Source: Hafnia paralvei ATCC 29927 (GTDB lineage: Bacteria; Pseudomonadota; Gammaproteobacteria; Enterobacterales; Enterobacteriaceae). Taken from it: 20,808 nucleotides of DNA. Position numbers and translations under genes: made by a program. Where the stretch lies: NCBI RefSeq assembly GCF_001655005.1, contig NZ_LXET01000015.1, positions 1-20,808 on the forward strand, given 5' to 3'. A model generated the notes under the pieces. That model had not been told where the DNA came from. It was given only the letters and a program-made list of their open reading frames with translations, and did not search any database. Below, piece after piece: positions 15,124 through 20,808 of the stretch; within the stretch, counting starts at the first letter, position 1, and each line of letters begins with the position of its first letter.

Positions 15124-16077
15124 TTATGGGCGCTCGCCTATGTTCCATTGATGTAGGATTTGCCACGCGATTCGCGCCGCCGTCCGCGCACCCGACTGTA
15201 GTGGATCCAATGACGGATTGTATTCCACCAGATCAGCTCCCCACAATGAGGGACTTTCACATATTGCACCAATTAGCGGCAACAGGCGCTCAATGGGTAA
15301 ACCTACCGCAGCTGGGGCTGAAACCCCAGGCATTTGCCATGCGGGTAATACATCGAGATCGACGGTGAGATAAACGATCTCACATTTTCCCATAAACGTG
15401 CGGATCTGATCGCAGAGATCGTCAAGCGTTCGGGTTAGCGCATCCGTATCCCAAACGATCTCAACCTTTAACCGATGAGCCTCATTGACCAGCGCTTGCG
15501 TATTGGCGGCTAAGCTGGCTCCCACGCATAAATAGTGGAATGGTTTCTGGTGCTGTTCACAGTGCTGTGCCAACTGGCGGAACGGGGTACCGGACGTGGC
15601 GACGTCATTGCGGCGCAAATCCAGATGGGCGTCGAAATTAATAATGCCTACGGTTTTGTTGGGATGAGCACGATAGATCCCTAAACCGTGAGCGAAGGCG
15701 GTTTCATGTCCTCCGCCGAAGACTAATGTGCGCACGCCGCGCTGTTGGTAGGCTGTTACGCCTTGGCTGAATGTTTCCTGCGCTTCTTCCAGCGGTGTTT
15801 CTCCCACCATCAGCGTGCCGCCGTCGGTTAAACGATGGTGTCCAGCATGAGCCGCGAGGTTCGCCAGCATTTTACGCAGTGCATCGGGAGCGGCGGCGGC
15901 ACCAATACGGCCGTGGTTTCGTTTTACCCCTTCATCGCAGGCGAAGCCCAGCAAAACGACCGGCCTTGGCTCATCTTGTTGCCCAACCACCTGAAATAAG
16001 CGCAGTGCTTCAGGAGACTCCGCCAAATCGTTACGACCTTGCCACACGTCAGTGGCCGTGGGTTGCCAATGGCTCAT
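15124..16077 (-). CDS. hutG: HutG, formimidoylglutamase
   Basis: Cytoplasmic Mn-dependent ureohydrolase that splits N-formimino-L-glutamate into glutamate and formamide, the last step of the four-enzyme histidine pathway. The 317 residues carry the arginase/agmatinase metal ligands: H124 in GGGHETAF, D149-H151-D153 in NFDAHLDLR, and D240-D242 in TVDLDVLP. EYNPSLD (285-291) is the usual family end motif. Its ATG overlaps the hutI stop by four bases (ATGA), so it is translationally coupled to hutI. The length fits HutG (about 310-320 aa). Confidence 0.95.
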   Translation of the reverse strand: MSHWQPTATDVWQGRNDLAESPEALRLFQVVGQQDEPRPVVLLGFACDEGVKRNHGRIGAAAAPDALRKMLANLAAHAGHHRLTDGGTLMVGETPLEEAQETFSQGVTAYQQRGVRTLVFGGGHETAFAHGLGIYRAHPNKTVGIINFDAHLDLRRNDVATSGTPFRQLAQHCEQHQKPFHYLCVGASLAANTQALVNEAHRLKVEIVWDTDALTRTLDDLCDQIRTFMGKCEIVYLTVDLDVLPAWQMPGVSAPAAVGLPIERLLPLIGAICESPSLWGADLVEYNPSLDPLQSGARTAARIAWQILHQWNIGERP

Positions 16078-17321
16078 TGTGCGTCCTCGTTAGGTTTTTT
16101 TGCAGTTGGGTGACCTTGATAAACTCGCTGATACAGAGGGTTTCTCCCCAGCTCGTAAATAATTTCCACTGGCTTTTCTGCATCCCACACGGCGAAATTA
16201 GCCTGAAAACCGGCAGCAAGTTGCCCGTGACTGTGTTGGCGGTTCAGCGCCTGAGCGGCGTGACGAGTTACGCCAAGCCAAGCTTCTTCTGGCGTGAGTC
16301 CAAACTGTACGCAGGCCATATTCATGGCGAGACGCAGAGACGCAAAAGGGCTGGTTCCGGGGTTGAAATCACTGGCGACCGCCATAGGAACATGATATTG
16401 GCGTAGCATTTCAACCGGTGGACGCTGGGTTTCTCGCAGGAAATAGAATGCGCCAGGCAGCAGCACGGCGACGGTTTGACTGTGTGCCAGAGCCTGAATT
16501 CCCGTTTCATCAAGGTGTTCAATATGGTCGGTTGAAAGCCCACGATAGCTAGCGACCAGTTGACTGCCGCCAAGATTGGAGAGTTGTTCCATATGACCGC
16601 GAACGGGAATGCCCAAACGATGGGCGGCGGCAAACAGTTTTTCACTTTGTGCCAGTGAGAAACCTACGCTTTCACAGAACACATCAACCGACTCAAAGAG
16701 TTTTTTGTCCCATAGCTGAGGCAGAATTTCTTCGCAGATGAGATCAATATAGGCGTCGGCGCGTCCGCGGTATTCCGGTGGTGTCGTATGAGCAGAAAGC
16801 AGCGTAGGACTGATATCTACGGCATTTTGCCGCGCTAACTGCTGCGCTACGCGTAGCTGTTTTTCTTCGTTAATTAAATCCAGCCCGTAGCCCGATTTGA
16901 TTTCTACCGTTGTTACCCCTTCATCCATCAATGCACGCAGGCGTTGCTGGCTGAGGGTGAGTAGCGTGTCCGGTGAAGCTTCGCGGGTGGCTCGAACGGT
17001 AGCATTGATCCCGCCGCCGTTTTGGCTGATTTCCGTATAGGAAACCCCATTCAGACGTTGTTCCCATTCATAGGCACGATCGCCACCGAAAACAAGGTGT
17101 GTATGGCAGTCGATAAGTCCGGGGGTCACTAGCCGATGTTGTAAATCCACCTGAAGCGGATGCTTTGCTGGAATCTGATCTTCAGGGATCACGGCTATAA
17201 TATGTTTATCGCGCACGATCAGCGCATGACGCTCGATAATCCCATAGGGCGCTTTTTGTTGTGTGCTCATGGTTGCTAAGCGCCCGTTGCGCCAAATAAC
17301 GTCCGAAGCCAATAAATTCAT
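16074..17321 (-). CDS. hutI: HutI, imidazolonepropionase
   Basis: Metal-dependent amidohydrolase that opens 4-imidazolone-5-propionate to N-formimino-L-glutamate, the third step of histidine breakdown. From the ATG at 17321 it is 415 aa, close to the family norm of about 405. The metal site is visible as H73-X-H75 in DCHTHLVFGG, H178 in SAHTTPPEY, H243 in GHMEQLSN and D318 in ASDFNPGTSP. The start is chosen over an in-frame ATG at 17384 because GGGGA lies 5 nt upstream and the longer form would place the promoter -35 and operator inside the coding sequence. It is the first gene of hutI-hutG-hutC-hutD. hutU and hutH, the first two steps, are not in the window. Confidence 0.95.
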   Translation of the reverse strand: MNLLASDVIWRNGRLATMSTQQKAPYGIIERHALIVRDKHIIAVIPEDQIPAKHPLQVDLQHRLVTPGLIDCHTHLVFGGDRAYEWEQRLNGVSYTEISQNGGGINATVRATREASPDTLLTLSQQRLRALMDEGVTTVEIKSGYGLDLINEEKQLRVAQQLARQNAVDISPTLLSAHTTPPEYRGRADAYIDLICEEILPQLWDKKLFESVDVFCESVGFSLAQSEKLFAAAHRLGIPVRGHMEQLSNLGGSQLVASYRGLSTDHIEHLDETGIQALAHSQTVAVLLPGAFYFLRETQRPPVEMLRQYHVPMAVASDFNPGTSPFASLRLAMNMACVQFGLTPEEAWLGVTRHAAQALNRQHSHGQLAAGFQANFAVWDAEKPVEIIYELGRNPLYQRVYQGHPTAKKPNEDAQ

Positions 17322-17344
17322 TACGTCCCCAAAGTGGTATAGAG

Positions 17345-17384
17345 TTGTATATACATTTATTTTCGAAAGCGCGAAGGGTGTCAA
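17345..17384 (-). promoter_or_regulatory. hutI promoter with HutC-like operator
   Basis: On the minus strand a consensus -35 TTGACA (17384-17379) is followed at 17-18 bp by a weak -10 (AATAAA or ATAAAT, about 17361-17355). Abutting it is the perfect palindrome TGTATATACA (17355-17346), within ATGTATATACAA, which resembles the TGTATnTACA core reported for HutC and related GntR repressors. A second related sequence, TTGTATACG (17418-17426), lies upstream. Operator identity is inferred from position and symmetry. Confidence 0.6.
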
Positions 17385-17498
17385 ACGTTTTTGATTGAAA
17401 TGTTATCTAATTGTGACTTGTATACGCAGAGTTGACGGCGTGCGGTGTGGTTTGGCTAAGCAGAGACAAATCTGCGACAATATGGGCAGCTTTTTTGT

Positions 17499-17556
17499 TA
17501 CCTCCCATACTTGAAGCTGCTTCTGCGTTAGCTGCAGCGCCAACTGTTTGGGGTAT
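17499..17556. repeat. Minimal ERIC-like repeat upstream of queE
   Basis: TACCTCCCATACTTGAAGCT (17499-17518) is an ERIC left end, and CAACTGTTTGGGGTATA (about 17541-17556) looks like its right end. Total length is about 58 bp, so the centre is deleted. It sits 34 bp before the queE start and would be in the queE leader if transcription begins upstream of it. Confidence 0.5.
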
Positions 17557-17590
17557 AGGGTGAGAAGATTTTGTTAATAATGAGAGTGTC

Positions 17591-18262
17591 ATGTCGTATC
17601 CGATAAATGAATTGTTCCAGACCCTGCAAGGGGAAGGTTTTTACACCGGTGTTCCGGCTATTTTTATTCGCCTGCAAGGCTGTCCAGTCGGGTGTAGCTG
17701 GTGTGATACCAAGCATACGTGGGAACAGTTGCCTGAGCGCGAAATCGGCATGAATGAGATTCTGATCAAGACCGCAGAGAGCGATGCATGGGGGAGTGCC
17801 ACGCCTGACCAACTTTTGGCGATCCTGCACGAACGTGGTTATACCGCGCGCCATGTAGTGATTACCGGCGGTGAGCCGTGTATTCATGATTTACGCCCGT
17901 TAACGGAATTACTGAACCAGCATGGCTTCTCGTGCCAGATAGAAACCAGTGGTACACATGAAATTCGTTGTTCAGACGCCACTTGGGTCACTGTGTCGCC
18001 AAAGGTGAATATGAAGGGCGGCATGAAGGTGTTGGAATCTGCTTTGATACGTGCCGATGAGGTGAAACACCCCGTGGCTCGCGAGCGAGATATTGAAGAT
18101 TTAGATACTCTACTGGCGGTGTTGCACGATGATAAGCAACGTATTATTGCGCTTCAACCGATTAGCCAAAAAGAGAGTGCTACCAAGCTGTGCATTGAAA
18201 CCTGCATTGCGCGTAACTGGCGTTTATCGATGCAAACCCATAAGTATTTGAATATCGCTTAG
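17591..18262 (+). CDS. queE: QueE, 7-carboxy-7-deazaguanine synthase
   Basis: Radical SAM enzyme that converts 6-carboxy-tetrahydropterin to 7-carboxy-7-deazaguanine, the third step to queuosine in tRNA. The 223 aa equal the E. coli length and follow it closely (YPINELFQTLQGEG at the start, WRLSMQTHKYLNIA at the end). The iron-sulfur motif is C31-X3-C35-X2-C38 in GCPVGCSWCDTKHTW. VVITGGEPCIHD is the SAM-binding GGE motif. E. coli QueE also inhibits division during stress by binding FtsQLBWIN; whether that holds here is unknown. The start ATG has only a weak GAGAG before it. It ends one base before the cdh start, so they may be co-transcribed. Confidence 0.96.
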   Translation: MSYPINELFQTLQGEGFYTGVPAIFIRLQGCPVGCSWCDTKHTWEQLPEREIGMNEILIKTAESDAWGSATPDQLLAILHERGYTARHVVITGGEPCIHDLRPLTELLNQHGFSCQIETSGTHEIRCSDATWVTVSPKVNMKGGMKVLESALIRADEVKHPVARERDIEDLDTLLAVLHDDKQRIIALQPISQKESATKLCIETCIARNWRLSMQTHKYLNIA

Positions 18263-18263
18263 T

Positions 18264-19064
18264 ATGCTGATGTTTAGAGGTGCGACGCTAAATGTGTATC
18301 GAACGATTTTTAGTATCGCACCGCTAATATTGGTGTTTTTGCTCAGCGGCTGCGCCAAGTCCGATGCCTTATGGGGCGTAGTTGATAAAGTATGTCGGGT
18401 GAATTATCAGCAAAAACACGATCCCGCGCCTTGCACTCAGATCTACACTCCAACTCAAGATCTACAGCACGGTTTCACCGTGATTCAAAATCCCCGTTTT
18501 CATTACCATTTTATTTTAGTGCCTAATACACGAATGAGCGGAATTGAAAGCTCCGCGCTGTTAGAGAAGGATACGCCCGACTATTTTGGTCTTGCGTGGA
18601 CGATGCGCCACCGTTTAGCCTACGAATATGGCAAGCCGATACCGGACGATGTGTTGGGGCTGGCGCTAAATTCAGCCTATGGGCGCAGTCAGAATCAGCT
18701 TCATATTCATCTCACCTGTCTGCGCGAAGATGTGCGTCGCCAGCTCAAAGCGGAAAGACCCTTTATTCGCGAACAGTGGACTTTATTACCGGATACGTTG
18801 CTGCGTCATGCATTTTACGCCAAACGCGTCGTTCAGCCGACGTTGATGGGGGTATATCCGATTCGTTCATTGGCCGAGCCGTTTAACCTTACGCCAGAAC
18901 AATTGGCTTATTACGGTGTTGCTATCGTACCCACAACCTTTGATACGCAGCCCGGATTTATTTTGCTGGCAACGCGGGTAGGGATGGGGGAGCGCAATCG
19001 GGCTTCAGTGGAGTCGTTATTGGATAAACGCTGTGAGCTGCTGCAGGCAATCCCGGCTCAGTGA
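18264..19064 (+). CDS. cdh: Cdh, CDP-diacylglycerol pyrophosphatase
   Basis: Membrane-attached hydrolase that splits CDP-diacylglycerol to phosphatidate and CMP. The 266 residues match the family by SLALN-like LGLALNSAYGRSQNQLHIHLTC segments (131-152), where H147-I-H149 is the HIT-like catalytic motif, and by PDYFGLAW and the C-terminal LLATR...NRAS...RCELL. E. coli Cdh has 251 aa. The N-terminus has a hydrophobic stretch ending in LLSGC (C30), which looks like a lipoprotein lipobox; E. coli Cdh instead has an uncleaved anchor. The start is uncertain: ATG at 18264 has no Shine-Dalgarno, while a GTG at 18294 follows AGAGG at long spacing and would give 256 aa. Confidence 0.9.
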   Translation: MLMFRGATLNVYRTIFSIAPLILVFLLSGCAKSDALWGVVDKVCRVNYQQKHDPAPCTQIYTPTQDLQHGFTVIQNPRFHYHFILVPNTRMSGIESSALLEKDTPDYFGLAWTMRHRLAYEYGKPIPDDVLGLALNSAYGRSQNQLHIHLTCLREDVRRQLKAERPFIREQWTLLPDTLLRHAFYAKRVVQPTLMGVYPIRSLAEPFNLTPEQLAYYGVAIVPTTFDTQPGFILLATRVGMGERNRASVESLLDKRCELLQAIPAQ

Positions 19065-19086
19065 ACCGGGGAAAGATTTGCGTGAT

Positions 19087-19248
19087 TCAAGCCGTGGCTT
19101 CAAGAGTTTCTTCGGATTCTTTTTCCGAATAGGTGGCTAAAACATCGTGCGAAATTTGCAGTTTTAAGTCAAATTCCATCATGGAAAGTTCCTGATTGAT
19201 TTCAGCCTTGAGTGCATCAATATTTTCTAACGAAGTGGAATGGGTCAC
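19087..19248 (-). CDS. Possible small protein, 53 residues, unknown function
   Basis: A minus-strand frame begins at GTG (19248) with AGGA about 9 nt upstream and ends at TGA (19087). The product would read MTHSTSLENIDALKAEINQE at its start, is strongly acidic at its end (SEKESEETLEATA) and predicts as mostly helical. It lies in a gap between two plus-strand genes (cdh and the hcaT-like transporter), pointing against both. I do not recognise the family. Its existence rests on one open frame and a plausible ribosome site, so it could be chance. Confidence 0.4.
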   Translation of the reverse strand: MTHSTSLENIDALKAEINQELSMMEFDLKLQISHDVLATYSEKESEETLEATA

Positions 19249-19553
19249 TCGTCATCGTCCTAGTCAAAGTACGGGGGTGCCTATGTTAGCTAGCCTTGGC
19301 GTAGATGGAATCAATCAAATCCTAATTTTAGATCCGCATCTCACAAAAGATTAAACGGTTTCAGCGTCGTATATCGTTTGCAATCAAATAGTAAGCCAAT
19401 CCACTGATGGAAATTAAAAATCTTCAGAATATTTTGAATACGACCCGTCGGCATCAGTGGGGATATGGGGTTTCTAATTGATTTTCCGACGATATTGATT
19501 GCCAGCATAGAAGGCCTCTGTCAAAGTAACGCGTTTAAAATTAAGGAGGAAAA
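19249..19553. other. Non-coding leader region of the hcaT-like gene
   Basis: AT-rich gap with no convincing longer frame. It contains the inverted repeat at 19401-19460 and, at its end, the strong AAGGAGGA ribosome site of the transporter. I see no clear promoter consensus. Confidence 0.5.
19401..19460 (+). repeat. 9-bp inverted repeat in the hcaT-like leader
   Basis: CCACTGATG (19401-19409) and CATCAGTGG (19452-19460) are perfect complements with a 42-nt loop, about 95 bp before the start codon. It could be an RNA fold or a looping operator, but the loop is long and it could be chance. Confidence 0.35.
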
Positions 19554-20690
19554 ATGTTGCCGTCTGCGGGTTGGTTAGGACTGAGTTATTTCACCTATTT
19601 TTTCTCTTTTGGCATATTTTTGCCGTTCTGGAGCCTGTGGTTACAAGGCGAGGGAATTTCACCAGAGTCGATTGGCCTATTGCTAGGCGCTGGGATGATA
19701 GCCCGTTTTCTCGGTAGTTTGTTTATTGCTCCCTCGGTTAAAAAAACCTCTCAACTTATTACTGCACTTCGTCTAATTGCTCTCCTTGCCTTAATTTGCT
19801 CTATCGCCTTCTCATTTGGGACCGCTTGGGCTTGGCTGCTGGTCGTGATGGCCGGATTTAGTCTTTTCTATGGCCCGCTGATCCCTTTAACCGATGCCTT
19901 AGCCGCCACATGGCAGCGTCAGGTTGGTTTGGATTATGGAAAAGTCCGGTTATGGGGCTCGATGGCTTTTGTGATTGGCTCTGCGGTAACCGGCGAAGTG
20001 GTGAATGCGTTTGGCCATAAAGCGATTATGTATTGCCTGTGGGCGGGGCTGGTCGCCATGCTGCTTGGAATGCTGCTACGTCCGCGCCATATGCCGCAAG
20101 ACGCGCCGAAAGCGAGTGCAGTGCAAGATGATACCACTCCGTGGAAGATTTTATTAACAGAAGCGCCGGTATGGCGTTTTTTGTTGTGCGCGGCTTTATT
20201 ACAGGGCGCTCATGCGGGCTACTATGGATTTAGCACTATCTATTGGCAGGAAGCTGGTTATTCAGCATCGGTAGTGGGCTATCTCTGGTCGCTCGGCGTC
20301 GTGGCTGAAGTGATCATTTTTGCTCTGAGTAAACGATTATTTCGTCGTATGTCAGTTTCTCAGCTGCTGCTGTTATCGTGCATTTGCGCGGTGATTCGCT
20401 GGAGCTTGATGGGGTCAACCACCGCCTTACCTTGGCTGATTTTGATTCAGATTTTGCATGCTGGATCTTTCACTGTTTGCCATCTTGCGGCGATGCGTTT
20501 TATTTCAGCGCGGCAGGGCGGCGATGTTATTCGTCTACAGGCGGTTTATTCGGCGCTGGGAATGGGAGGAAGCGTGGCGATAATGACGATGCTATCAGGT
20601 TTCCTATTTGAGCATTATCAGGGGGGAATGTTCTACGCGATGGCGCTGGTGGTATTGCCAGTGATTTTCTTTAGGCCGAAGGTACAGTGA
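19554..20690 (+). CDS. hcaT: HcaT-like MFS transporter (3-phenylpropionate type)
   Basis: A 378-residue inner-membrane transporter of the major facilitator superfamily (NucG/LacY-like fold), with about twelve hydrophobic segments. It matches E. coli HcaT (379 aa) throughout, e.g. YFTYFFSFGIFLPFWSLWL near the start, LDYGKVRLWGSMAFVIGSA near residue 124, and the central GYSASVVGYLWSLGVVAEV. HcaT is assigned as a 3-phenylpropionate uptake protein by its E. coli neighbours. Here no hca dioxygenase genes lie in the window, so the substrate should be called tentative. AAGGAGGA precedes the ATG at 19554. The nearest upstream genes are queE and cdh, 489 bp away. Confidence 0.92.
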   Translation: MLPSAGWLGLSYFTYFFSFGIFLPFWSLWLQGEGISPESIGLLLGAGMIARFLGSLFIAPSVKKTSQLITALRLIALLALICSIAFSFGTAWAWLLVVMAGFSLFYGPLIPLTDALAATWQRQVGLDYGKVRLWGSMAFVIGSAVTGEVVNAFGHKAIMYCLWAGLVAMLLGMLLRPRHMPQDAPKASAVQDDTTPWKILLTEAPVWRFLLCAALLQGAHAGYYGFSTIYWQEAGYSASVVGYLWSLGVVAEVIIFALSKRLFRRMSVSQLLLLSCICAVIRWSLMGSTTALPWLILIQILHAGSFTVCHLAAMRFISARQGGDVIRLQAVYSALGMGGSVAIMTMLSGFLFEHYQGGMFYAMALVVLPVIFFRPKVQ

Positions 20691-20729
20691 AGGTCTTTTA
20701 GGGAAAGATCATCTTTGTGGGCGGTGAGG

Positions 20730-20798
20730 TTTCGGACGCCTTATGCACCGGAATTTACATGAGAACTGGGTAAAGTTTCGTACGCCTAAAGCATCGAA
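20730..20798 (+). repeat. Two direct copies of the edge-repeat motif
   Basis: TTTCGGACGCCTTATGCACC (20730-20749) and TTTCGTACGCCTAAAGCATC (20776-20795) are 46 bp apart and share TTTCGnACGCCTnAnGCAnCGgA. Each is followed by TnACAT. The second is nearly the same as the minus-strand copy at 110-99. No gene is seen here and the element may continue past the window. Confidence 0.55.
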
Positions 20799-20808
20799 TA
20801 TCACATAA

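Noticed and set aside
15771..16406. 211-residue plus-strand frame opposite hutG and hutI.
   Set aside because: Both minus-strand genes are well supported by catalytic motifs, and the antisense protein is low-complexity and unlike any family.
17322..17384. 21-codon N-terminal extension of HutI from ATG 17384.
   Set aside because: It covers the -35, -10 and operator, and the family N-terminus and GGGGA ribosome site support 17321.
17557..17590. PreQ1 riboswitch in front of queE.
   Set aside because: No preQ1-type hairpin and A-rich tail is visible, and enterobacterial queE genes are not known to use one.

Overview
The window looks like chromosomal DNA of an enterobacterium (order Enterobacterales). 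Eight genes (ybaL, fsr, ushA, ybaK, ybaP, copA, cueR, then ybbJ/qmcA) follow the E. coli K-12 order closely and their products are near full-length matches to the E. coli proteins as I remember them. E. coli ybaQ and the glutaminase/amino acid permease pair next to cueR are missing, a cold-shock gene and a class A acid phosphatase sit between ushA and ybaK, and a hut cluster follows qmcA. This mix, moderate G+C and a three-metal-domain CopA suggest Hafnia or a close relative. The species is inference from memory; no search was run.

Layout. 1-182: edge repeats. 183-3605: ybaL (cation/proton antiporter) and fsr (fosmidomycin efflux), both minus, separated by an ERIC-like repeat. 3606-5583: divergent ushA (periplasmic 5'-nucleotidase/UDP-sugar hydrolase). 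5698-6221: cold-inducible csp gene with a long conserved 5' leader and a good terminator. 6369-7088: phoN-type acid phosphatase, convergent with ybaK (Cys-tRNA(Pro) deacylase). 7623-7936: a short ERIC remnant and the ChiX small RNA. 7940-11619: ybaP and copA (copper-exporting P-type ATPase). 11702-12149: the CueR-controlled copA promoter and divergent cueR. 12268-13643: coupled qmcA-ybbJ (SPFH/NfeD pair). 13781-17321: hutI-hutG-hutC-hutD operon with a HutC-like operator. 17591-19064: queE and cdh. 19087-19248: a possible small ORF. 19554-20690: hcaT-like transporter. 20730-20808: edge repeats again.

Functional themes. Copper homeostasis: CueR activates copA through a 19-bp-spacer promoter. 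CopA carries three N-terminal metal-binding domains, and its gene has a slippery sequence followed at once by a -1-frame stop, so it probably also makes a free copper chaperone as in E. coli, but with two domains instead of one. Histidine degradation: HutI and HutG perform the last two steps to glutamate, and HutC represses its own operon; hutU and hutH are not here. Periplasmic phosphate scavenging: UshA and PhoN. RNA-level control: ChiX (chitosugar regulon), the csp leader, and the copA frameshift signal.

I see no phage, insertion sequence, CRISPR array, tRNA or rRNA. The most interesting items are the two-domain CopA(Z)-like frameshift product with a candidate pseudoknot, the ChiX gene, the internally shortened ERIC elements, and a recurring motif present at both window edges.
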